DNA from: Nanobdellota archaeon
GTDB lineage: Archaea > Nanobdellota > Nanobdellia > Parvarchaeales > Parvarchaeaceae
Direction of reading: 5' to 3'
NCBI GenBank assembly: GCA_021800365.1
Contig: JAJYZA010000001.1
Span: 83,377-147,376 of the forward strand
Length of the DNA stretch: 64,000 nt
Below, piece by piece: positions 49,856-59,893 of the stretch. Within the stretch, counting starts at the first letter, position 1. The number at the start of each line of letters is the position of its first letter. Below the pieces are notes generated by a model that had not been told where the DNA came from, did not search any database, and saw nothing but the letters and a program-made list of their open reading frames with translations. A program made the translations under genes and the position numbers.

Positions 49856-51013
49856 ATGAAGTACGGTGAATTCGCGCTTATAGTCGTTGTCCTGCTTGTA
49901 AACGTGGCGATATTCGCCCTTTGGTACACCATCCCGCTTATTTTTTCCAATCTTCTGGATTATAATTATGCACTTGTTAGCGTTCTTTTGGCAGTTATAC
50001 CTGCGGTTGAAATAATCGGTTCTATCCCGATAGGCTTTTACGTGGACCACGGACGTGCCAAAGGCATCGGGGCCGTCGGCACCCTTTTCCTTATCCTTAC
50101 GCCAATAACTTTCGTGATATTCTCCGGAATCAGCCTCATCGCAATGATCTTTTTAGGTATCGGGTCTATCACCACTGAAATCTCTTTAGAAGCGTATATT
50201 TTTAATGTAATCAAGAAGGTGAAAATAAAGTATATCGGCATTGTCTACGGCCTAGCGGGACTGGGCGGGCTGATTGGCGCCACTGCCGGTGGCTTCCTGT
50301 TCCAGTATTATGACATATGGTACCTGCTCGCTTTCATCTCGACCCTATTATTGCTGGCCCTCGCGCTCTTCATTAAGTACCTGCAACCGTTAAACACTTC
50401 GTCAATAAAGAAGCGCAGGTATGCTTATAAAATTCTGAAGGAAGAACGCAGCTTATATAAAAAATTCAGGCATTTCTTGACCGGGCTTTCGATATTTTCA
50501 TTCGTATTCGGCTTTTTCGAATGGGGGGTGTGGCTACTGGTGCCACTGATAATCACCATAAGGTCAGCCGACATATTTTACGGAGGGATAATATACGGTG
50601 TTATCTGCCTGCCATTCGGTTTTGGGAGCCTTTTGGCTAGCCGGGTATACAAGCGAAACAACAAGAGAAGAATAATAATGTCCTCCGTGGGGCTATCAGT
50701 GATAGTTATGCTGTCTACCTCCCTCCTCTTAGGTTTCAGCGCTTACATACTGATTTTATTGCTTTTCGCAAGCCTTTCGATATCTATAGCTTACCTCGCA
50801 CTGTCGGGATACATCCTGGAGAAAGACAGGAAAGACATCGCGGAATTTTACGTTTTTGAAACGATAAGCTATGACGCGGGAGGATTTGTTGGAATACTTA
50901 TTGCGGGCTTTACCGTGATAGCGACAAGCATAACCGCGGTGTCTATAATCTTCTCTGTAATTGCAATAGCCTTCCTGGCATATTTTTCAATAATAAGCAA
51001 GGATGTCAGGTGA
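49856..51013 (+). CDS. MFS transporter
   Basis: About 11-12 hydrophobic segments; GFYVDHGRAKGIGAVGTLF, GGLIGATAGGFLFQYY. Confidence 0.85.
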   Translation: MKYGEFALIVVVLLVNVAIFALWYTIPLIFSNLLDYNYALVSVLLAVIPAVEIIGSIPIGFYVDHGRAKGIGAVGTLFLILTPITFVIFSGISLIAMIFLGIGSITTEISLEAYIFNVIKKVKIKYIGIVYGLAGLGGLIGATAGGFLFQYYDIWYLLAFISTLLLLALALFIKYLQPLNTSSIKKRRYAYKILKEERSLYKKFRHFLTGLSIFSFVFGFFEWGVWLLVPLIITIRSADIFYGGIIYGVICLPFGFGSLLASRVYKRNNKRRIIMSSVGLSVIVMLSTSLLLGFSAYILILLLFASLSISIAYLALSGYILEKDRKDIAEFYVFETISYDAGGFVGILIAGFTVIATSITAVSIIFSVIAIAFLAYFSIISKDVR

Positions 51014-51068
51014 TTGCTCTTTCTAGGACATAAAATACTATTAACAATTTAAGGATTATGACAAAACA

Positions 51069-51830
51069 CTACCAAAACCTTTGATGCTTCGCTAACGAAG
51101 ACGCTGCATTTTTATGGTCTATGACTTCCTTAGTAAGAAAAGACAGCGCTAAAACCACGACAAAACCAATCGTCGCAAAATAGAAGGGATACTGAAAAGC
51201 CGCCCTTGCTGGCAGGGAAATCGAGAGCCCATGAATTAAGTAAGTAGCCGTGAAAGTCGATAACATCGAACCGCTAATCGGGGCCCCTATGCTTGCGCCA
51301 AGATTCCTAAAAACACCATTCAGGGACGTCGCAAGGCCCATCTCGTGAGGATTGACTGACAACACCAGCAGATTCTGCGTCGCTACTTGAAGCACGCCGA
51401 GTCCAGCCGCGGCTACGACTAGATATTCTGCTATCTGCACAGCAGTAGTCGCTGTCGATAAGAACAGAAAACCCATTATACCTAGTATAGAACCTATAAC
51501 AAGAAAACTTTTGACCCCATATTTGGATATCAGTATCCCTATCGGATAAGCAACGACTAATATGGCTATCGCTAATGGCAAAACATAAAGACCCGTCGTT
51601 AAAATGTCAAAACCGAAACCACTCGGCGAGGGACTCTCCACCTCGTATGATATCGCCAAGAACGCAACCATCGCCAGCGCTATCCCTAACCAAACGGCAC
51701 CAATATAATCTAATTTCGCCTTCACGTCCTTGAAGGGAGATTCACGTGCAATAAAAAATAGCAATATCGTCAGTGCAGCTATGAAAGGTATGACAAACCT
51801 TAGATAAGAAGAAGGCCGTCTTAAAATCAT
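51069..51830 (-). pseudogene. Truncated DHA2-like MFS transporter fragment (253 aa)
   Basis: Only the C-terminal portion of a 14-TM MFS; starts 2 nt from tRNA-Glu 3' end; central helices also seem missing. Confidence 0.6.
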
Positions 51831-51832
51831 AC

Positions 51833-51905
51833 TGCCCCGACCGGGATTTGAACCCGGGTCATCGCCTCGAAAGGGCGATGTCCTTGGCCGCTAGACTATC
51901 GGGGC
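51833..51905 (-). tRNA. tRNA-Glu (TTC)
   Basis: Reverse complement GCCCCGATAGTCTAGCGGCCAAGGACATCGCCCTTTCGAGGCGATGACCCGGGTTCAAATCCCGGTCGGGGCA folds as cloverleaf; loop CTTTCGA. Confidence 0.96.
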
Positions 51906-52009
51906 ACATGTGAATAATGGAAAGCCAGTTCTTAAAGTTTACGATAAAATGACCCAACGTACTTAATAGCTGCTAATTCTCAGAATGTGCGCTGCTTGCT
52001 ACCTCCGAA

Positions 52010-53332
52010 TTACCGGATAACCGATTTATTAAGGATCTCAATGCATCCATCAACATCCTCTTTAGTACATATCAATGGCGGCCTGAACCTTATCCCTTTA
52101 GACCCGCACTTTAATGCAAGCAGTCCGTTCTTAAACAGTTCCTTGTGGTAATTGTCGCGAGTTGCTGTGTCTTTGATATCTATAGCGCACATAAGTCCTT
52201 TTCCGCGCGCCTGAGAGAAAAAATCCGGCTTATCCGCTTCCAGTTCCTTAAGTCTCTTTAGAAGATATTCTCCTACCTTTTTACTGTTGTCGACCAACTT
52301 GTCCTCCCACATTATCTGTATGATCTTTGTTGCTCTTACCATGTCGGCTATGTTACCTCCCCAGGTAGAGTTTATCCTGCTCTCCATATGAAACACGTTG
52401 TCTTTTTCCTCGTCTATTTTGGCGCTGACCATTATGCCCCCCGCCTGCATTTTCTTGCTGAACGCGATGATGTCTGGCTCGATACCAAAGTGCTGGTAAG
52501 CCCACCATTTTCCGGTTATCCCCATCCCGCTTTGCACTTCATCTAATATGAACAGGATATCGTTCTTTTCAGTCAGCTCGCGCACCGCCTTGAAGAATTC
52601 CGGTCTAAAGTAATTGTCGCCGCCCTCCGCCTGAATCGGCTCCATTATGAAAGCCGCTATATCATCGCCGTGTCTGTTTATTGCTCCCCGTATCTCTGAT
52701 AGGCTCTGCTTTTCGCTCTCCTCGACAGTTTTTATATTTTCTTCCAGAGGGAAAATTATCTTTGGGTTTGTGACCCGAGGCCAATCAAATTTTGGGTAAT
52801 ATTCTGTCTTTCTAGGATCAAACGTATTGGTCAACGAAAGCGTGTATCCGCTCCTTCCGTGGAACGATTCCTTAAGATGTATTATTTTGCTTCCGACCTC
52901 GTCTTTGTGTCCCTTAGCAAAATTCTTCCTGACTTTATAATCAAATGCGACCTTTAACGCATTCTCGACGGCTAGCGCGCCCCCGTCTATGAAAAACAAG
53001 TGTTCAGTCCATTCCGGCGCTATCTTTAACGTCTCGTCTATGAACTCGGCCATCTCAATAGTATATATATCGCTGTTCGTCACTTTATTTAGCGAGGCAT
53101 ACTTAAGCTTCTCCAAGAATTCTTTATCAAACAACTTGGGATGGTTCATTCCAAGCGGAGAACTAGCAAAGAACCCGAAGAAATCTAGAAACATTCTATC
53201 TTTTTTAAGGTCATGCAGCTTAAGGCCTTTGCTTTTTTTTATGTCTAATATAAGATCGTAACCACCCGGCACGAGATATCTATTTATCATGTCCCATGCT
53301 TTCTGTGGAGAAACCATAGTAATATCATGCAA
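52010..53332 (-). CDS. lat: L-lysine 6-aminotransferase-like class III aminotransferase
   Basis: RYLVPGGYDLILDIKKSKGLKLHD..FLDFFGFFASSPLGMNHP; ILDEVQSGMGITGKWWAYQHFGIEPDIIAFSKKMQ (PLP Lys). Confidence 0.85.
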   Translation of the reverse strand: MHDITMVSPQKAWDMINRYLVPGGYDLILDIKKSKGLKLHDLKKDRMFLDFFGFFASSPLGMNHPKLFDKEFLEKLKYASLNKVTNSDIYTIEMAEFIDETLKIAPEWTEHLFFIDGGALAVENALKVAFDYKVRKNFAKGHKDEVGSKIIHLKESFHGRSGYTLSLTNTFDPRKTEYYPKFDWPRVTNPKIIFPLEENIKTVEESEKQSLSEIRGAINRHGDDIAAFIMEPIQAEGGDNYFRPEFFKAVRELTEKNDILFILDEVQSGMGITGKWWAYQHFGIEPDIIAFSKKMQAGGIMVSAKIDEEKDNVFHMESRINSTWGGNIADMVRATKIIQIMWEDKLVDNSKKVGEYLLKRLKELEADKPDFFSQARGKGLMCAIDIKDTATRDNYHKELFKNGLLALKCGSKGIRFRPPLICTKEDVDGCIEILNKSVIR

Positions 53333-53449
53333 CTCATAACATTTATCTGTTTGTGATTGACCAATAGTTTATTATAATGGCATGTATATGGAAATTCCTT
53401 TCGTATTCGATGTACTTAAAGTTTAATTCTACGACGATTTATAATTATA

Positions 53450-55072
53450 ATGGAATCCTTTGAAAATGAAGCTACTTACAGAAAATTTCTAACAGAAAAC
53501 CGCGAAGATGAGTTTGACCGACTTTTCAATGACGCTGTTAAAACCACTGAGGCAAGCATTCTTGGCAAAGAGTTCCCGATTTACATAAACGGGGAACCTA
53601 GAACCTCCAAAGATAAATTAGTGGAACGTTCTCCTATAAACGGAATAATCATAGGCACTTTCCAAAAAGGCGACAGAACTCTAGCAAAGGAAGCAATAGA
53701 CGCTGCAGACAATGCTTTTGAATCATGGAGTTCTCTTGATTACAAAAAGCGTGTAAGCATATTTGAAAAAGCCGCGGATATTCTATCCAAGGAAAAGTTT
53801 TTAGTATCTGCAATAATGAGTATAGAAAACGGTAAAACTAGGTACGAATCAGTAGGGGAGGTCGATGAAGGGATCGATTTCCTGCGCTACTACTCTTATT
53901 TAATGCTAAAGAATCGAGGCTACGTAACTAAAAACAGTTTTAAAGCCGCGGATAAGCAGACTAAGAACCCTGGATTTCAGGGTGCTCCAGGAAGAACAGA
54001 AAAGGTAAAGATAGAGATGAAACCATATGGGGCATTCGGCGTGATAGCCCCGTTCAATTTTCCGATCTCGATATCTATCGGCATGAGTACCGGCGCCCTA
54101 ATAACAGGAAATACCGTCGTATTCAAACCGTCATCATCGTCTAATATGACTATGCTTACTGGTCTAAAAATATTCGAGATTTTAAGAGATGCCGGTCTTC
54201 CAGCAGGAGCATTCAATTACATTACCGGTCCGGGATCTGAAATAGGACAGGAGTTTGTTAACAATCCAAAGATAAAAGGCATAGCGTTTACCGGCTCAAG
54301 AGCCGTCGGAATGAGTATGATAAAAGCCAGTTATGAAGCGGGCAGCCAAAAAGTGTTTGTTGTTGAAATGGGCGGAAAAAATCCGGTGATAGTCTCGAAG
54401 CATGCCGATTTAGATATAGCTACCAAAGGCATTATAAGCTCTGCTTTCGGGTATTGTGGCCAAAAGTGCAGTGCAGCATCGCGATTGCTGATTGATGAAA
54501 CCATAAAGGATGCCTTGCTAGCAAAACTTACAGCCTATGCTAAAAAATTACGCATCGGCAATCCCCTGTTGAAGGAAGTGTATCTCGGTCCACTCATCAG
54601 CGCCGACGCCGTCAATAAATATGATTATGCGTTAGATGAGATAAAAAGAATGGGAAAAGTTTTATGCGGGGGGCATAGGGTTAAAAACGGACTTAGCGAC
54701 TTGTACGTTGAACCTACGATAGCACAAATCGAAAAAGGAAACAAGCTTTTGAAAGAGGAACTTTTCGTGCCGATCCTTTTGATTTCTACTTACAAACGCT
54801 TTGATGACGCCATTAAAATGGCTAACGATGTCGATTATGGACTGACTGCTGGCGTCTATAGCCAGGAACATAGTGAAATCAAAAGATTCTTTGAAAAAGT
54901 TGAATCCGGCGTTATGTACTCCAATAGAGAGATAGGCGCTACTACCGGTGCAATCGTCGGCGTGCACAGCTTCGTCGGCTGGAAAGGAAGCGGGCTAACG
55001 GGTAAAGGCACTGGCAGTAAATATTATCTAGAGCAATTCATGCACGAAAAAAGCGAATCGATGACCATTTAG
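53450..55072 (+). CDS. Aldehyde dehydrogenase (P5C/aminoadipate-semialdehyde dehydrogenase-like)
   Basis: GVIAPFNFPISISIG, GIAFTGSRAVG, VVEMGGKNPVIV, FGYCGQKCSAASRLL. Confidence 0.9.
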   Translation: MESFENEATYRKFLTENREDEFDRLFNDAVKTTEASILGKEFPIYINGEPRTSKDKLVERSPINGIIIGTFQKGDRTLAKEAIDAADNAFESWSSLDYKKRVSIFEKAADILSKEKFLVSAIMSIENGKTRYESVGEVDEGIDFLRYYSYLMLKNRGYVTKNSFKAADKQTKNPGFQGAPGRTEKVKIEMKPYGAFGVIAPFNFPISISIGMSTGALITGNTVVFKPSSSSNMTMLTGLKIFEILRDAGLPAGAFNYITGPGSEIGQEFVNNPKIKGIAFTGSRAVGMSMIKASYEAGSQKVFVVEMGGKNPVIVSKHADLDIATKGIISSAFGYCGQKCSAASRLLIDETIKDALLAKLTAYAKKLRIGNPLLKEVYLGPLISADAVNKYDYALDEIKRMGKVLCGGHRVKNGLSDLYVEPTIAQIEKGNKLLKEELFVPILLISTYKRFDDAIKMANDVDYGLTAGVYSQEHSEIKRFFEKVESGVMYSNREIGATTGAIVGVHSFVGWKGSGLTGKGTGSKYYLEQFMHEKSESMTI

Positions 55073-55212
55073 AATCAGCGGGAAAATTTTAAAGTACTTT
55101 AAATTAATTTGCCACTTAGAACACTATTAAGATAATTTAAAATTATTAAATTATATAACCAAAGGAAACAAATGCCTTCAAAAATAAAAGGCTAAAAACA
55201 AAAAAATCGTGT

Positions 55213-55695
55213 TTATGTACCTGTTCCTGATACCGTACCCCTAGCAGTTCCTTGAGTACTCCCTAAGCCACCGTTAGTGTATGTATAGTTTATAACTATA
55301 CTTGCACTGTAATGACTATTTAGAGTACAATCTGCACCCTGAAACCAACCAACGCCGGCAGCGGCGGTCGCTACAACAGTATTTGCCGTAAATATACCCT
55401 TCGCTGTACCTGCAGCGGAAATACCTGTATTGGGCGTTAACACTGCTTGGGTTATCGTAGCAGTGGTTGCACCGCTCGGTAATCCACCCAGTACCACACT
55501 AAGGAAAAGACCGCTACTATTACAGGTCTGCCCACTTACCGTAAAAGGTGTGAAACCCGTCACCGTAGGTCCAGTACTGCTAGATGGCGAGAAAATGCCC
55601 ATTGAGTACAGAACGGCAGCTACAATCACGATGATCAATATGGCCCAGCCATATGTCATCATGTATTCCAATGCTGACTGTGCTTTTCTTTTCAT
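55213..55695 (-). CDS. Type IV pilin-like protein (class III signal peptide)
   Basis: MKRKAQSALEYMMTYGWAILIIVIVAAVLYSMGIF. Confidence 0.85.
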   Translation of the reverse strand: MKRKAQSALEYMMTYGWAILIIVIVAAVLYSMGIFSPSSSTGPTVTGFTPFTVSGQTCNSSGLFLSVVLGGLPSGATTATITQAVLTPNTGISAAGTAKGIFTANTVVATAAAGVGWFQGADCTLNSHYSASIVINYTYTNGGLGSTQGTARGTVSGTGT

Positions 55696-55805
55696 GAGGT
55701 TAAGTTGTTTTTTTAGTATTTAAAGCTATTCTTTTATGCGCGTGCATAACTCATCGGAGTTGGGAATTTTCGGAACTAAAGGCGCACCTCAATGCTGCTT
55801 GCGAA

Positions 55806-56489
55806 TTATGTCTTGGAAAAAGGCAATGAGACTGCTACGGCCGAATTAGATAATTCGCTGGCGTAAAATTGGTAATTCCCTGTGGGCAAGCCCTCTATAA
55901 GAATGGCGCTATTGTAAGAAAAAGGCGATGTCTCGTAAGCTAACAGCCTTCGCGCCTGGTTAGGATATACTAAATAAAGACTCGTATTACCGCTGAAACC
56001 GCCGCCATGAACATTTAATGGGTAAGCACTGTTTGTGTAATTTCCATAGAGATATGCTAATTCCACTGCACTATTATTCTGGTATATCGCCAGATTTGAA
56101 AGACCAAACGATTCATTTGCTGTTGCTAACGTGTTTGCTCCGCACGACACGACATTTGTGTTTGATATTAGTGCTGCTGGTACCCCATTGGAGCTTAAAA
56201 GATAGATAACTATAACGCCATCAGATACACTTATGTTGTAATTCTGAAATGCGGTGTTGTTGAGCAAAGGTATGTAAGATACAACCTGTAAACCGCCGGA
56301 TGCAACGACGGTGTTTATTCCATTAGCTATCTGGACGCATATGTTACTCATTGATGAAGCACTAGAATGTGTATTGGAAAACGACACAAAAAAAACTATC
56401 AAAAAAGCGATTATAACAAGTATAAAGCTAACATCTATTACGAATTCAATAGAAAACTGGCTTCGCATAGGAAATAGTAATTTATACAT
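55806..56489 (-). CDS. Type IV pilin-like protein (class III signal peptide)
   Basis: MRSQFSIEFVIDVSFILVIIAFLIVFFVSFS; QxSxEF junction. Confidence 0.7.
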   Translation of the reverse strand: MYKLLFPMRSQFSIEFVIDVSFILVIIAFLIVFFVSFSNTHSSASSMSNICVQIANGINTVVASGGLQVVSYIPLLNNTAFQNYNISVSDGVIVIYLLSSNGVPAALISNTNVVSCGANTLATANESFGLSNLAIYQNNSAVELAYLYGNYTNSAYPLNVHGGGFSGNTSLYLVYPNQARRLLAYETSPFSYNSAILIEGLPTGNYQFYASELSNSAVAVSLPFSKT

Positions 56490-56527
56490 ATTAATATAGT
56501 ATCTATTCTATACTAAGTATAAACAGT

Positions 56528-57295
56528 ATGTCCCCATCCCCAAAAGATAAGAATTTGGATGCGCTTCTCGTTGATGCTCTAGTACCTAGGGGCGGCGGTC
56601 CATCGATAAAACATAAACTTATGCAACTTTCATTGTTTGCTTACTTAAATGATACAAAAAATCTAGAGGATGTTGAAATGGAATACGAATTAAGGTTCAT
56701 ATGTCAAAAGAAATGCAAAAAGACTAGCCGATACTCGAATAACAAGAAAAAAGAAAAATATTATGCCGGTTGGTCTGTGGATCTTGCACTAGTGTATCTA
56801 GAAAATAATAAAAGAGTATGCGAACTCGTCGAGGTCGAGTCTATAAATGCTGCCAAGTTTTGGGATAGGTTAAAAAATATTTACAGAAAAAGCAAGACGA
56901 TAAATAGAATAGCGGAGAATAAATTTTTAAATGATATCATAAAAGAAGCCGATGAAATAAGAGTCTCCATAGCGCTGGATTCGCGGGGACTGGAAGGAGA
57001 CGATCTTGCGTGCGTTATTGACGAGTTTAAGTCTGTTTATGGGCCTATAGCAAAGAAACTCGCATACTCTGGGACGATAAATGCACATAATCTTTACCTT
57101 CTGAGGGATGATCTTTATGCTTATCTGCCAAAAAGTCTAAACCCTTTGATGCTTGATGGATTGATTAAGGGACCGGGTATAAATGATGAACGGCGGAATA
57201 AAATGAAAAGCGCAATAATTGCTGCATACAACAACATAAAGAGCCTTTACCCCGATAAACTACGTCGACTTTACAATACCGTAAGCTTAGCTTAG
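56528..57295 (+). CDS. Hypothetical protein (255 aa), possible nuclease-like fold
   Basis: ORF; WSVDLALVYLENNKRVCELVEVES is vaguely PD-(D/E)xK-like; no confident family. Confidence 0.5.
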   Translation: MSPSPKDKNLDALLVDALVPRGGGPSIKHKLMQLSLFAYLNDTKNLEDVEMEYELRFICQKKCKKTSRYSNNKKKEKYYAGWSVDLALVYLENNKRVCELVEVESINAAKFWDRLKNIYRKSKTINRIAENKFLNDIIKEADEIRVSIALDSRGLEGDDLACVIDEFKSVYGPIAKKLAYSGTINAHNLYLLRDDLYAYLPKSLNPLMLDGLIKGPGINDERRNKMKSAIIAAYNNIKSLYPDKLRRLYNTVSLA

Positions 57296-57365
57296 ATATT
57301 TGGGGATTTACAATGTCGGCATAAAACTTTTAATAGTATTAAAACTTTCGCTTCTATAGATATCA

Positions 57366-58313
57366 ATGCAAAACGTGAGAAAATATTTGAATAGGTCGAT
57401 TGAGCGGTTAGTGGATTATTACCTTAAAAACTACCGAAAAATGATCTTCATCCCAATAGCCTTCATAATCTTCTTTGCTGCGTCTATAGGCTACCATTAT
57501 TATACACATGGTGAAGTCGTAAACGAGGATCTGTCGCTTGCGGGGGGAATATCGCTGACATTAAATACTAATCACAGCGTTTCGGCTTCACTTATAACCA
57601 GTAATCTTTCAACTGCACTTAACAGTCCCGTATCTGTGTCTGTGCTTCATGCACAGTTCTCCAACGCTATCACAGGATATGCGATAACTGCGGGTATAAA
57701 TGTAAATACAACCCAGTTTACGAATGCGGTATCAAAACTTTTCGCCATGCCAGTAACTTCCGCGAATTCTAACATAGATTATGTCAGTGCTACGATTGCG
57801 CAGGGGGCGCTTTATGACTCGCTGATTCTCTTAGGGGCCGCATTTATCTTGGTCGCAATCGTATCGCTATTTTATTTTAGGAATTTATCCCAAGCGTTCT
57901 CGAATGTAATAAGTATAATAAGTGATGTGATAAACGTTGTCGGGCTGTTAGACTTGCTGGGTATAAGCTTTTCTACGGCATCCATAGCAGGAATACTGAT
58001 GATAATGGGCTATTCCGCTGACAGAAACATAATACTAGCTACCAATATCCTTAAAAGAGAGGAAGCTAACATGAAATATCGCTTGCTGCACACGATAAAG
58101 ACCTCGCTAACCATGGATGCTGCGGCGTTTGTGACGTTTATTGTCCTATTTTTCGGGACAACCAATTCTCTTATACAGAATATCGCGATAATACTCGTAT
58201 TTGGTGTCCTGTTTGACGATTTTTCGGTGTGGATACTGAACGGATCCATTCAACTTGCCGGAATAGGGTACCACGAAGAGATTAGTAAGCCAACTCAGAA
58301 CAAAAACATATGA
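57366..58313 (+). CDS. secF: Protein-export membrane protein SecF
   Basis: EDLSLAGGISLTLNTN..GILMIMGYSADRNIILATNILKRE..TMDAAAFVTF. Confidence 0.9.
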   Translation: MQNVRKYLNRSIERLVDYYLKNYRKMIFIPIAFIIFFAASIGYHYYTHGEVVNEDLSLAGGISLTLNTNHSVSASLITSNLSTALNSPVSVSVLHAQFSNAITGYAITAGINVNTTQFTNAVSKLFAMPVTSANSNIDYVSATIAQGALYDSLILLGAAFILVAIVSLFYFRNLSQAFSNVISIISDVINVVGLLDLLGISFSTASIAGILMIMGYSADRNIILATNILKREEANMKYRLLHTIKTSLTMDAAAFVTFIVLFFGTTNSLIQNIAIILVFGVLFDDFSVWILNGSIQLAGIGYHEEISKPTQNKNI

Positions 58314-59893
58314 GCGAAACTAAAAGTTTACTGAAGAATTGGAGAGTTTTAGTGATGATTGCGGCTATTGCAATAGCCGTTCTAGCTATCCAGCCAAATG
58401 TAACTGGAGTTAATGGCGCTAAAGTAATATACCTCGCTTCGAATTCTTATCTGGGTAATCTAAGCGCGCTTGGCTCTACGAGTCTCGGGATAAATTCGAT
58501 AATAACGTCCATTGATGGCGTGCAAATCACAAATACGCAACAATTTTATTCCGTACTAAATTCAACTGCACGTATCAACAGTACCGTGACTATTGGTTAT
58601 GAAAATGAACTTTTCCCTTATGTATACGATCATTCTACGGTTACTTTACTGATAACTAAAACCACCCCGTTGAATGCTACCCTTATACAAGTACAGGATG
58701 TGTCATTTACAAACCTAGACTATGGCTTGGATATAATCGGAGGAACACAAATACTGGTTGCGCCGAATACGACTAAAACAAATTCATCTACAATAAATAA
58801 TTTGCAAACCGTATTATCTACCCGCTTGAACACCTTCGGCCTTAGTGGTATTTCTGTAAGTGTGATACAGACACTTTCACAAAACTCATATATAATGATA
58901 AGCATGCCAAACGTAGGCGAAAGTCAGGCGCTTTCACTGATCCAAAACCAGGGATTATTCTATGCTAAAATCGGAAACAACACTGTATTTAATAGCACCA
59001 ATAAGAGTGAAGGCATATTAACTGTTTGTCTTACATCTAGCTGCCCATACGGCGGTGCAATACTGCCCGCTTCTCAAAACGGAGTTTACCAGTTCAGCTT
59101 TGGCATCGAACTTAGCAGACAGGCGGCACTCAATTTTGCCAGCGCAACGAAGAACTTATCTATAGGTGCAGGCGGTTATCTTAATGAGCCGATAGTCCTT
59201 TACTTGAATGGCAAGCAGATGTCTTCATTATCTATATCCTCTGATTTAAGAGGTCAGGCGCAGCAGGATATACAGATAACCGGTTCTGCCCAAACTTATC
59301 AACAGTCACTCAACCAAATGAAAACGCTTCAATCGGTTTTCGAGAGTGGAAGCCTGCCTACTCCGATAAAGATAATATCCATCCAGTCAGTTTCTCCTAC
59401 TGCAGGGTCGCAGTTCATAAATCAAATATACCTATTGTTACTGGTTGCTTTCTTGGCAGTAGCGGTTGTGATGTTTTTAAGATACAGAGATTACAGGATT
59501 TCTTCGATTATACTCATAACCAGCGTGGCAGAAATTATCATAGTAATAGGCGTTGCTGCGCTTATTAACTGGACCCTTGATATCCCAAGCATAGCCGGTA
59601 TAATAGCTAGTATAGGGATATCTGTAGATGACCAGATAATAATAACCGATGAGATAATCCGCGGTTCTTCGCAACTCGAGTATGCAACTATAAAGAGAAG
59701 AGTAAAGAGGGCATTCTTCATAATATTCGCTTCTTTCTTCTCATTTTCAGCGATAATGTTCCCATTGCTATTCTCTACAGCAAGCCTCTTCACTGGTTTT
59801 GCCCTTACAACCATACTGGCTTCGCTGATTGGATTACTTATAACAAGACCAGCATATGCACAAATCATAAGCACAATAAAGGGGACTGTATGA
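58310..59893 (+). CDS. secD: Protein-export membrane protein SecD
   Basis: FTNLDYGLDIIGGTQILV, IAGIIASIGISVDDQIIITDEI; overlaps secF stop. Confidence 0.93.
   Translation: MSETKSLLKNWRVLVMIAAIAIAVLAIQPNVTGVNGAKVIYLASNSYLGNLSALGSTSLGINSIITSIDGVQITNTQQFYSVLNSTARINSTVTIGYENELFPYVYDHSTVTLLITKTTPLNATLIQVQDVSFTNLDYGLDIIGGTQILVAPNTTKTNSSTINNLQTVLSTRLNTFGLSGISVSVIQTLSQNSYIMISMPNVGESQALSLIQNQGLFYAKIGNNTVFNSTNKSEGILTVCLTSSCPYGGAILPASQNGVYQFSFGIELSRQAALNFASATKNLSIGAGGYLNEPIVLYLNGKQMSSLSISSDLRGQAQQDIQITGSAQTYQQSLNQMKTLQSVFESGSLPTPIKIISIQSVSPTAGSQFINQIYLLLLVAFLAVAVVMFLRYRDYRISSIILITSVAEIIIVIGVAALINWTLDIPSIAGIIASIGISVDDQIIITDEIIRGSSQLEYATIKRRVKRAFFIIFASFFSFSAIMFPLLFSTASLFTGFALTTILASLIGLLITRPAYAQIISTIKGTV

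Noticed and set aside
59491-59874. 127-aa minus-strand ORF
   Set aside because: Antisense within secD.
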